Assembly (NCBI RefSeq): GCF_047496725.1
Contig: NC_132971.1
Coordinates: 7,220,001 to 7,284,000 of the forward strand
From: Anoplolepis gracilipes
Taxonomy: Eukaryota > Arthropoda > Insecta > Hymenoptera > Formicidae
Direction of reading: 5' to 3'
DNA length: 64,000 bases
A model generated the notes under the pieces. It was not told the origin of the DNA. It was given only the letters and a program-made list of their open reading frames with translations, and ran no database searches. The position numbers and the translations under genes are program-made. Shown here one piece after another: positions 1 through 11,209 of the stretch; position 1 is the stretch's first letter, and each line of letters opens with the position of its first letter.

Positions 1-1999
1 TCGCGATTTTACGTAAGATACGCGGTATTATCGTCTCTTACTGGCATAAAAAAAAACAGAGAATATTAGGTTTAGCGTAAAGCAATTTGCTCGTTTCCTC
101 GTCTCAATTATCACACAATCATATCTTCTATTATTTTTTTCAATGCATCCTACTGCATGCTGCAGCAAAACAATTCAATAATTTCGAGAGAGCTGTTCTC
201 ATTTTGTAATGTACTTCTGTAAAAAAAATGATAGTAAGACAGCGAGTAATTACGGTCGGCAAAAATGAACAATTTTTCCATTAACCGAATAAATTAAGTA
301 ATTATCGGGCAGTTTGATATATAAAGCGAAGAAAACGAACTACGATTGCGTGTTTACCAGTGCTTTCACGCCAAATAACACGCCAAAATACATTTATCTG
401 TGTCGTTTCTCTGTGTTATGTGTATAACACATATTATGCTTATCAATGTGTGGTTTTGCACTTGTAAGTATCGCTGTCCGTTTTATTAGACAATAATATT
501 GTACTGAGAAACAAAATTATTTCCATTTTTCATTATGCAGCCATTATGTTAGCTAAATCTGTAATTCTCTACAAAATTATTTCCATTTTTCATTATGTTG
601 GCTAAATTTATAATCTTCTCTATACGAAATTTAAATATTTTTAGCTTTTATTTAAATGTATTCTTAATTTCTTTAAATCATCTAGAGTTTTTAAGTGACA
701 TTTGACTATTAAAGACTTACCATTATACATTTTTACATACATTTATAAATTTATGTTATAATTAATTTATATTAATTTTCTGTTATGTTTCGCGCTTAGG
801 AGACATGACTCATCTTGAATGTTCAAAACCATTTTTAGCTTCTATTTACATTGGTACTGATCGCTTCCATTTACTTCTGGTACCTAGCAACCAGAGTTTA
901 ATTTCCTCAACAATATACATACATAAATCTTTGAACTAAAGAACAAATTTTTAAAGGAAAATTTTAAAAAGATTTAAAAAAAATTTTTTTTAATTTTATG
1001 AAAAACCTTATTAAAAAATGCTGTATATGCATATGACGTAAAAAAAGACATAAACAAAGTTCACTAGCATTATTTGCGTACTGCTAACAATTGAAAGCAT
1101 ACATCTCGTAAAAAATCTATTAGTCTTAGTCAATACTCTACAAATGATGATATTATGTTACATTGTATCTTCCATAAATGTTTATTCTTTTTACTTTCCA
1201 CATATTATTTATCTACTTACACAACGCGTGTAAATGGTTATCGTAATCACGTTATATATAATAAAGTAATTAAACAGAGACAATGATTCGTCGGTTATTA
1301 TTATACATGCGATTTACAGTTCTAATTATGAGTATTTGTGTACGAGAGGTATCGGTTTGTATGATTAACAATATCTTCTACCGAGTGATAGAGTATACAT
1401 ATATATATATATATATATATGATTTCATATTTCAATTTGTTGCGTTATGTAAGATTTGTAAGATGGAAATCGTCGATTAAACACATCGCGTGATTTATTA
1501 AAATTAAAATTATCAGATTTTTAATCGCACGGTACCACAGTATAATTGTTGTCATTCCATATGTTTCCGGTGCGATCCAACAACTTACCACAATGAGACA
1601 TCGAAGTTTCGTTGTTTTCGGCGAGGAAAATCACCTTTGATAAATTGAACGGATATCGAACGTTAACATTATAGGTCAAAGCAAAAGTTATAAAGTAAAG
1701 ACAAAACAACTCCGTTAGGAATTAAGAGTTATAATAAATTTTGTTAAATCAAGGAGTCAATCATCTAGATTAGAATATAATAAATAAATCTTATAGGATA
1801 TGAAATATGCCTTCATAATTAATTGTATAATTTTTGTTGTAATCAAGTTTGACAAATTTTCATTTTCTTAAAAAATTACAATAAATACATTAGACATTAG
1901 ATATTATATTTTTGAAAAAAGAGAAACTTAAAAAACGCAATAAAGACTATAGAAAAAAGAGAGTAACAGAAAGTATTGTTGTTATGCAGAATCAATAAA
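1..1999. other. AT-rich intergenic sequence, left edge
   Basis: No supportable gene is seen here. The stretch is AT-rich and holds an approximately 60-bp tandem duplication (511-630) and a TA run (about 1399-1420). Open frames at 1283 and 1521 are short. The minus-strand one contains a good donor-like GTAAGT near 1588, but no convincing acceptor or homology supports it. The ITPA 3' UTR must begin at 1999 and run leftwards, but no clear poly(A) signal could be assigned. Confidence 0.7.
511..630. repeat. Two-copy tandem duplication, unit about 60 bp
   Basis: The string ACAAAATTATTTCCATTTTT, followed by CATTATG, occurs at 511-537 and again exactly 60 bp later at 571-597. The following GCTAAAT-containing sequence is also similar in both copies. 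This is a simple local duplication in non-coding DNA. Confidence 0.8.
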
Positions 2000-2569
2000 T
2001 TAAATTGTATTATTTATAAAATAATCTTTTAATACTTCTAGTGCCTTCCGGCGATGAGAAATCTTGTTTTTGGTTTCCTTCGGTAATTCTGCGTAGGTCA
2101 TATTGTAACCTTGTGGTTGAAAGCAAGGATCCCAGCCGAAATCTCGAGGACCTCGTGGACTCACGATAGTGCCCTGAGTTCGACCTTGAAATAGAAGGAC
2201 CTCGGCGTTAGCTTCGCCGGAACAATAGGCAAATGTACAAACTGCCTCTGCCGATTTGTCCTCCCATCCATCGAGCATCTTGTGAAGACCCTCAGGGCCG
2301 AGTTTGTCGAGGAACCACTTGATGTAAGGCCCTGGAAGACCCTTTAACGCATTAAAACAGAGACATGTGTCCTCGATGATCACCGGACTCTTCACTAGAT
2401 CCACTGCGGCCCGACATTTGTCTCGACATATATCGTCTATTTCACCCTGATACTCGGGCAGATCGATCTTTCTGCTCGTTATTTGCCGGGGAAAGTTTTT
2501 TCCTAAAATAGCGGTGAATTCCTCCAGCTTCTTTGCGTTGCCCGTTACAAAAACTATGGGTTTCGACAT
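2000..2569 (-). CDS. ITPA: Inosine triphosphate pyrophosphatase (ITPase)
   Basis: This uninterrupted 189-residue frame matches the animal ITPase/HAM1 family over its full length (human protein 194 aa). The enzyme hydrolyses ITP, dITP and XTP to monophosphates and pyrophosphate in the cytosol, cleansing the nucleotide pool. Visible family motifs are the N-terminal TGNAKK nucleotide-binding loop (residues 9-14), KIDLPEYQGE (34-43), EDTCLCFNAL (66-75), LPGPYIKWF (78-86), FGWDPCFQP (144-152) and the SHR base-recognition segment (171-173). The start is the only Met before the conserved loop. Just upstream on the minus strand the sequence reads TTGTTGCAG then GATG, so a 5'-UTR intron acceptor may sit one base before the ATG. 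It lies head to head with Rpn8, with 983 bp between the start codons. The family call is certain. Confidence 0.97.
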   Translation of the reverse strand: MSKPIVFVTGNAKKLEEFTAILGKNFPRQITSRKIDLPEYQGEIDDICRDKCRAAVDLVKSPVIIEDTCLCFNALKGLPGPYIKWFLDKLGPEGLHKMLDGWEDKSAEAVCTFAYCSGEANAEVLLFQGRTQGTIVSPRGPRDFGWDPCFQPQGYNMTYAELPKETKNKISHRRKALEVLKDYFINNTI

Positions 2570-3552
2570 CCTGCAACAATATGAATTAATTAAGTATGGT
2601 ATATTATCTCAATTAAAAATTTTTTTTCAACGTTACATCGTTGGAAAAGTCTACTCTAAAATTAATTCTTATTTTGTTGATAATTTTGCTTATAATTGTA
2701 ACATCACTTTATATCAAATTAATAAAATTAGAATTATAATTTTTACAATATGAAATAAGAGAAAAAAATTTATATTGCATAAATATTTTTAATTTATTAA
2801 ATATTCTTAAAAGATTCGATTATATATAATTACGTTATAATAATGTTTTTATACATACTTTACTCGTATTCATTACATAATTTTTTTTTGCAAATTTTAA
2901 CTGTTTGTACATCTTTCTAATTTCGCGCGCTTTTTACATTTTTTAGAAGTTGGCATCATCTCTGTGCTAAACTTGTAACGACTCTCTAGAATCTGATTTA
3001 TCAATTTATCTTTCTATCGATATAAATTAATTTTAAAAGAATATATAAACACATGTTCCAAATAATTAATTACTTTTGACAGGTGCATATTTCGATATGA
3101 CAAAAATGTATTACCTTGTGAATTCAGATAAATTTTTTGCTAAAACTTGGTCACTCCTAACCTGTAGGCAATGCTGACGCATTGTTGTTTTCTCGTTCAG
3201 GCTTACCAACATTATTTAGATGAAAGACGAGACGTGAAAGACAATAAAGTCCCGTTCACATTAAATAGATCAATCAAATAGACTCATAAATTAATAAGAA
3301 ACAATATTATTATATATTATGTAATATAAAATCTATCTCACTTTTCGTCTAAAAATTGTCTTATATCATTTTTCTTTAAAAAAAAAACAGATATAGAGAC
3401 TCGCGTGTATTTTTTTCCTCAGCCGTACATGGCGCTTTTCGGAGAACTTGACAACACAACATGCCGCTCTTGTCATTTTCGAACATAAACCACGTTTAGT
3501 GGCGGCTGATGGTTTCGTGGTGTGTGTATCGTTTTTAGGGTTGCTTCTAAAA
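2570..3552. promoter_or_regulatory. Shared divergent 5' region of ITPA and Rpn8
   Basis: This 983-bp AT-rich interval separates two outward-facing housekeeping genes, so both promoters and leaders must lie here. No TATA-box or initiator can be assigned with confidence. The last 130 bp (about 3420-3552) are richer in GC and lead into the Rpn8 frame, consistent with the Rpn8 5' UTR. On the minus strand, GTAAGCC near 3201 and GTAATAC near 3116 are plausible donors for an ITPA leader intron. Confidence 0.5.
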
Positions 3553-4931
3553 ATGCCGAGTCAAGAGGTTGTGACAACGAAAGTTGTGGTTCACCCGCTG
3601 GTATTATTGAGCGTGGTGGATCATTTTAATCGTATGGGAAAAATTGGAAACCAAAAGAGAGTGGTTGGTGTACTTTTAGGCTGCTGGAGGGCCAAAGGAA
3701 TCTTGGACGTATCAAACAGTTTTGCAGGTTAGGACATCTATAAATAATCTATATTATTACTTGAAATGTTTTGTATATACGATAAGGGAATCTTTTTTTG
3801 TGTACAAATGTGTTCAAATATTTGAATCGCAAATGTTTCTAAAGTTCACTGTATTAAAAAATATATTTTCGTGTTTCAGTACCTTTTGATGAGGATGACA
3901 AGGATAAAAGTGTATGGTTCCTTGACCATGATTATTTGGAAAATATGTACGGAATGTTCAAGAAAGTCAATGGTAAAGACTCACGAATAATGTGTACAAG
4001 TTCTATGAAATTTATATGGAACAAGGATTTTTTTTTCATTACAATTCCATATTTATTAATGTTTAGCTCGTGAGAAGGTAGTAGGCTGGTACCACACTGG
4101 GCCTAAACTACATCAAAATGATGTTGCCATTAATGAACTAATAAGAAGATACTGCGCCAATTCAGTCTTGGTGATTATTGATGCTAAACCAAAGGATCTT
4201 GGACTTCCTACGGAGGCATATCAAGCAGTTGAAGAAGTACACGATGTATGTTTATATATACATTATCTAGTTATTTAGTTATCTGTTTTAAAAAAAAAGA
4301 TACATAAAACGTAATAAAAATTACAGGATGGGTCCCCTACCTCAAAAACTTTTGAACACATCCCAAGTGAAATTGGAGCTGAAGAAGCAGAAGAGGTAGG
4401 AGTGGAGCATTTATTGCGAGACATCAAAGATACTACAGTTGGTACACTCAGCCAAAGAATCACAAACCAATTACTTGGCTTGAAAGGTCTTCATGAACAA
4501 ATTCGAGAAATTAGAGATTATCTGCTTCAAGTATGTATTGATCTATGCAAAAAAATAATTCAGTCAGTTATTAATTAGTTTACTATCTGATTACCTGGAT
4601 AAATAAATTGTTATTGTAGGTTGGCAGTGGAAAATTACCTATAAATCATCAAATTGTTTACCAGCTTCAGGATATCTTCAATTTATTACCAGATATGACT
4701 CAAAGTAGCTTCGTTGATTCGTTATATGTAAAGACAAATGATCAAATGTTGGTCGTATATCTAGCAGCTCTAGTTAGGTCTATAGTGGCATTACATAATT
4801 TGATCAACAACAAGTTGACTAATCGCGATGCTGAGAAAAAAGAAACTGATGGAAAGAAGGATGCAAAGAAGGAAGAGAAAAAAGAAGAGGAGAAAAAAGG
4901 AGAGGAAAAGGCGAAAACTAAAAGTCAGTGA
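3553..4931 (+). CDS. Rpn8: 26S proteasome non-ATPase regulatory subunit Rpn8/PSMD7 (five coding exons)
   Basis: Coding exons are 3553-3727, 3880-3972, 4067-4245, 4327-4530 and 4620-4931. All introns are short GT-AG, and the sum is 963 nt (320 aa). The product is the MPN-domain subunit of the 19S lid, the non-catalytic partner of Rpn11 in deubiquitination. The N-terminal MPN domain begins VVVHPLVLLSVVDHFNR. The JAMM zinc site is degenerate, reading GWYHTGPKLHQND rather than HxH...SxxD, as expected for this subunit. VPFDEDDKD, GLPTEAY, GAEEAEEVGVEHLLRDIKD and LPINHQIVYQLQ are hallmark segments. The tail is a Lys/Glu-rich stretch, as in animal orthologues. The start is the first Met (MPSQEVV); the frame is open upstream but has no ATG. 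An AATAAA at 5155-5160 may be the poly(A) signal. It converges with atk. Confidence 0.97.
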
Positions 4932-6000
4932 TTGGAGCATTGTTTAGTTGGAAGATTAAAACTGTTACAGTTGAGGACGATTATCGGTTCTGTGTGTAAT
5001 AAGCAAGTCTGTTCGCAATTTGTACAGAATTACATCCCATTTATAAATAATGATGACAATTTAAATATGTATCACAAACGGCATATTGTGATTTCTGAAC
5101 TGTTCCGGCATAATTCTGTGAGTTTCTAAGATATTAGGCACAAAGAAGAATAGAAATAAAAACTTAACACTTCCATATTTTGAATGTAATGGATGGTGTA
5201 GTAAATATACCGAAGAATTTAGAATTAAGACATTTTTACAGAATATCATTCTAATCATTATATTTTTAGTGTTTTAATTAACAGTCCGTTGATATATATA
5301 AACAATAGTACACTATAAAAAACAAAGCATGGTTTTTTCTACATCTGTTTTCAATCTCATCCATTCTTTAATTTTCCTAATCATTCAAGTATAATTGATG
5401 TTAAAGAAGTGTCTTTTTAAATTGCCACATATATGTCTGACAATGAAATAATTTCAAGTTTTATTTAGCAAAATTCATGACGAATATCATGGATAACATA
5501 TTTCTTAAAAAAAATACATACAAATTGTTCTACCAAAAAAAAAAAAGAAAGTATTACGTTTTTAATAATTATTTGCTTAAATTGCTTTATTAAGTAATCA
5601 TATAGAAATACCTTATATATATCTTACCAAAATATATTTAAAAAACGTAAATACACCTACGAGCATGATCTTTGTACATATAATGGTTCTCGGTCAAAAT
5701 ATATATATAGATACATATGTAGTTCAACTGTACACATCATACGAGATTATCCTTACAACATGCCTATACCTTTGTATCAATTTTTGATCTGTACTATATT
5801 ATTTGATCATTATATTTTTAATAATTTATATGATGTGTGATCTGAGATATATATATATAACGGATTCATTAAGAAATATTACAGTGTACAGTGTATGTTA
5901 TTTTTTATGAATTCTCTTTCTTTTTATTTCTTTAATGATGTAAATTTATATATTTATATAAACCATCTTTAGATGGTCTCTCTACGAATTTCAAATCTGT
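4932..6000. other. Convergent 3' UTRs and intergenic spacer (Rpn8/atk)
   Basis: This AT-rich spacer between two converging genes holds the Rpn8 3' UTR, with AATAAA at 5155-5160, 224 bp after the stop. On the minus strand, AATAAA (TTTATT on the + strand at 5923-5928) lies about 70 bp beyond the atk stop. The short open frames at 4932 and 5061 are not supported as genes. Confidence 0.6.
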
Positions 6001-9000
6001 CTATATTAAGATTCTTAAGAAAGCGAGTAAAAGTAACCATCGACACGAATTAATTTTCACAACACCGCTATAAGCTATACCTACGTAAGGTTCTAAATTC
6101 GTATCATTATAATGCTGGAAGTACCAGTTGAAAGGACTATCATCTATCACTTTGGCCTCTTCGTCGATGATGAACGCCTCGTTCTGGATTTCAGTCGTCG
6201 TGTGGTCGACGATCTCGGCGCTTCTCTGAGCAGCAACCGATTTCTGTCTCTCCCGCAATTGTTCAGCATTGTGATTAAGGTACGGCGATGCGACCTTCGT
6301 TATCGTGGACCTACCGAGTGGACGTAAATTTCCCACTGGTCCCGAAGACGGTAGTTGTCCCCCCGGGATCAGCAACGCGGACAAAGCGGACGCTTCCGTT
6401 CCTCGGGAAGTCGTGATTTCTCTCGGACGCGGATTCGATGTGGAAGATGTCGTGGATACCAAGAAATGTGGCGCATCTGTTTTTGCTACTTGCAAATTCT
6501 CTGCAATAAACAAATATTTATTAGAATTCTTTCTTCTTTTTGTTGCATTTACGCGATATAATGTATCTATCAGTCGTAAAATTTTATAAAAATTTAAAGT
6601 CTTTCATCGAAATAAAAGTTCTATTAATAATAATCTAAAAATTCTATATGTATTCTTGCCAGAGATATTTTGTTAATTAAGATTAAAAATTCATAATAAT
6701 AAAATTGTCTTTTCAGTCTGCTAATTTAAAACAGATTTTATTTTAGCGGACTTTATCTGCCAAGCGATCGAATGATAAAATACTGCATTTCGAAATATTA
6801 ATTAAAAACTATTTGATATACCAGATTCATCGTAAAGATCAGTTGTAGTGCTCAATCGTGGAGTTGAATTCTTTTCATATTCGGATATTTCAATCTCCCA
6901 ATCTTTGGTATTGTTTTCTTGCGATGGTGCCACCTCCATCGCTGCTATTACAATGTCCTTAGTAATTGTAGTTTTCCTCGTTTCCGTCATCGTCGTTTTA
7001 GGTGTGGTCCAAATTATTCTACTAGCAATATGTGGTTTCTCGATGAATTTAGCTTTTTCCGAGTCTACTTCTGAATTTTCGTCCTCGTAAATTTCGGTAG
7101 AAGCCGACGTTTCGTGAGCTTCCTCTGACGACTCCTCCACAATTATCGCTGCACTACTTTTTGTTGTGTTGGACGTGTCAGAGCTAAACAAAGAAAAAAA
7201 AATTAACGTCCGAAGAAATTAGCCAGAAATGAATGTCAGTAACAACAGCAAGTTGTTTAAACAATTTAAAATTCAATTTTTAAAATATCAAGCTATGCAC
7301 ACGCCCATACAGCACGAATCTTTCAGTTATATTGCAGCAATGTTGCAAAAATATTGTATGTTGCTACAATATTTTTGCAACATTGCTGCAATATAACTGA
7401 AAGATTCGTGCTGTATGGGCGCATTGTTTAACTCTAAATTATTTTAATGAGAATTAATTAAAAGAATTATAGCTAAATTGATCAAAGAATCTGAAATATA
7501 TTTATTTTTATCTATAAATGTCTATTTTCAAATTATGTGTTAGACTTAGAATATTGCAAGAAAAAAAATAATTTAAACGATTTACTTACTTGAGCTTATT
7601 GACGTCCGGCAAAATTGTGCGAGAGTTGAAATTGTTCGAACTGGTCGATCGGTCGAATGTCGATGCAGTGGTTAACTCCTCTCGTTCCCGAGAATTCGTT
7701 CGAGGTTTCCCGGTCCTGGCGACGATCTTTTCCACCCTGGTAATGGTGTTGTTTCCACTTTTCCGTGGACGTTTTTCCTCCAGCATCTGCGTACTGTTCG
7801 CACTCAATGATTTTGAAACGTTCTCGCGTTTCATCTCTTGTTTCTCGTACATCAATCTAGGATCGACGATCGGCACGAATCCGCTTTGGGCACGCGGTAA
7901 TGGTACAAAGCCACCCCTGTGAATTTCCGGTTCTGTGGGCGGAAAGGATCTGTAACGTCCCCGACTAGGCCTATTCGACATCAACGAGGACTCCTTCCTA
8001 TCGGCTTTCCTCTTCGAATTTCCCCACAAATCGAAACTCATGCTCGGTAGAGGTAGACCGAAGAAGGTGAAACCGGAACTGCTGGGCGACGGTGGTATCA
8101 TAGGGTTCTTCTTCAACGGTGACGTTTCGTTCCTCTGATGCTGCTGCGTTTGCGAGGGCGGATGAATGATCTTTACGGTCTGAGTGGGCACGCTGATGGT
8201 AGACACGCTGGACGGCGACGCGGATGTGCTCGTGTCGCTTCCGTTGTCCTGATAGTCTATATATTCGTACAGGTAATCGGAATCCTGGGAAACGGAAGGC
8301 TTCTGGGTCGACGAGTCCTTTAGATTCATCCATAACGGCACCGTCTCTGTAACTCCAAACGCTGACAAGTTTTAATATAATTTAATAAAGCACAGTGGTA
8401 CGGCAAAATTATTTACTACGAATTTATAAATGTGATAACATAAGAATTGATCAATTAATTATATGTAATCACAAAACATCAATGTGTAAAAAATGTAACA
8501 TTGTTATTTAATATTATTTTTAAATACTAATATCAATATTAATTTTGATATTATTTTTAATATTACTTTTAAATAATATAAATGAGCGATAAACAATAAT
8601 ATTTTAATTTTTTTTTAATTTGCTTTGTGATTGTATATAATCTCTTTTATTTTGATTAATATTAAAAAATGGTTTACCAGATGAAGAAACTGAAGGCGTT
8701 GCAATTATTTCGGATTCGCATCCTGGATGAACCGGTTCGACATATCTCTCACGCTGACAATCCTGACGCGATAATCTGAGTTCCCTGAAGAGAGAACCGT
8801 CGGCACATCTAGGACCCTCCGAGGAAGCTTGCTGCAGCCATCCTCGTAGCCAAAGCATGCCGCAAGAACAGGATAATGGATTTCCTTTCTCGGAAATAAA
8901 AGAAAGATGTAAATATAAAGATGATAAAATATGCAAATATTGAGATACGATGCTTTTATTGAGAGAAACCGTCGCCAATTAATATATTTCATTTTAAATA

Positions 9001-11156
9001 ATTATTTTCATGATAATTAATTATTATAGATATAGATAATAATAATTAATTAAATTTTTTTATTTTTATCGATTCAATTAATGTTGAATTACCGTCGATA
9101 TCCAGGACAGCAATGTTCGATCTCAGTCTTTTGAAAGCATTTTCAGAAACGGCTGTCATCCGATTGCTTCGCAGGCTCAGTACCCGTAATCTCGGCATAT
9201 CATCGAAAGGCGAACCGTGCACGGCGCAAATCCGATTGTTGTCCATCTGCACGCAGAAAGGAAAACGGCCTATGTAAAACGCGGCCTCGGCTATCTCCCC
9301 TAATTAACGATGCAAGTATACGAATAATTGCTCCGCCAGCAGAACGGCCCGTCTCGCACCATGGTTCACGCAAAAGTTTCACTCTCGACGAGAAAGTATT
9401 CTCCTTTATTAGTGAAGCGCTTCTCGCGCTCTAGCCATTTCATTTGCAATTTCTTACGGGTTATTTCTCGTGCAAAATACATTTTTCACAAATTACGCAG
9501 TTATTTTAAACATCCACAATTGACATATTTTAAAAGTACGAATTATTAAGAGATACGTGTGTGATATATTTTAATTAGAACGAATTACGAATTAGAACGA
9601 GATGCGTTATATGTTTAATGTCTTGAAATTTAAATTGTGAAACTTTTTTATTATACCTTTAATTCCACTAGCCACTCCATAGCTGTCAGACTGTCGCTTG
9701 AAACTCTTGATAAACGATTAAAGCTGAGATCGAGAACCTCCAACGAGCGTAGACTCTCCAAGCCGACGTACTCCAATCCCGGCAAATTATTATGACTTAG
9801 ATTAAGGAATAGCAAGTGTGGCACGTTAATGAAGGCATTACTAGCGATTTCCTGGATCCGATTTTCCTGTAGTTCCGCACTCTGTAGCAGCGGTAGCTCG
9901 GTGAAAGCGCCGCTTGGGATAAACTAGAAAATTACGCGTTGAAAATTACCTCCGTTTAACTCAATATTTATAATATTTTTTATATAAAAGTCAGATAACA
10001 ATATTATACAACATTGGTTACATATCATGGCTCACACACATGAGGCTTTTCAAATTTTTCAATCACATCTAACAAAGTAAATTTGTCAAGGAGGCAAAGT
10101 TTTGTTTATCTTTATCACATAAACAAAAATTATTTCATTGAATGAGATCATGAATGGAAACTGTACTGTTGTTATTACCTGCAATCGATTCCTGCCGAGT
10201 CTGATGGCCTGCAGCTCCGGTAAGGCTCTGATCGCGTTTCTCTCGATCACTCTGAGATCGTTATCCTCGAGATCGATCAGCGACAGCCGCGGTAACCCGT
10301 CGAACGCGCCCTCCCGCAATTCTCGTATGCGATTTCTGACGAGTTTTAGCTCGAGCAAGGACGAGAGGCTGCTTAACGTTTCCGGCGATAGAATGTTCAG
10401 CTTGTTGAAGCTCAAGTCGAGGACCCGAAGAACCGTTAAGCCGTGCAACGATCCGGGTAACTCGGTCAAAGTGTTGTGCGAGGCGTATAGTTCACGAAGG
10501 TCTCTGTTGACATTTCACATTGTCGTTGTCATTTTCGATGCGGAGTGGAAGTTAAACAGCCTATTTTCTTGTCCAAAAAGACATTTAAAAATGTGTAAAA
10601 AGATTAAGGTGTCTTATCAATTTTTTTTTGTATAAATTTTGACGAAAGAAGGTTTCATTCATCGTAAATAATATAAGTAGATTGTTATTTATCTTATCCG
10701 TATTTTAGATTTACATTTAAATTCAATTAAATTATAGTACAGTAGAGTACGATTGTTTTTTTTTGTGAAAGAACATGTTTTGATGTGATTAAACTTGATG
10801 GACGAGATTAAATAAAATTACGTATAAAAGTGAATTGAGTTACTATTAAATTAGTCGATACGCCAGGCCGATGCTACACAACGACAAGAAAGAGATATTA
10901 GCGTGTGCACGAAAGAACTTTCTAGGTACCAATTTAAGAGTGATGCAATCAAGTAACTACGAGTGAAACTGCTTTTCCACTAGAGTACGAAGTAACCAAA
11001 GGAGGGATAAATTGCGTCCATTGTTAATACACTATTTTGCTACTATCACTATACACAGAAACTTTTAAAATTAAAATAAAAAAAATATAATTTAATATTT
11101 TCTTATATGACAAAATACATAAATGTATATATACACATATGTTATATATGTATATT

Positions 11157-11209
<53 letters not shown>

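Noticed and set aside
1521..1709. Minus-strand 62-codon frame with an internal GTAAGT
   Set aside because: The donor-like site is good, but there is no plausible acceptor, no recognised domain and no neighbouring exon inside the window.
3448..3552. 35-codon upstream extension of the Rpn8 frame
   Set aside because: It lacks an ATG, is not similar to the family N-terminus, and the conserved protein begins at MPSQEVV; it is 5' UTR that happens to be open.
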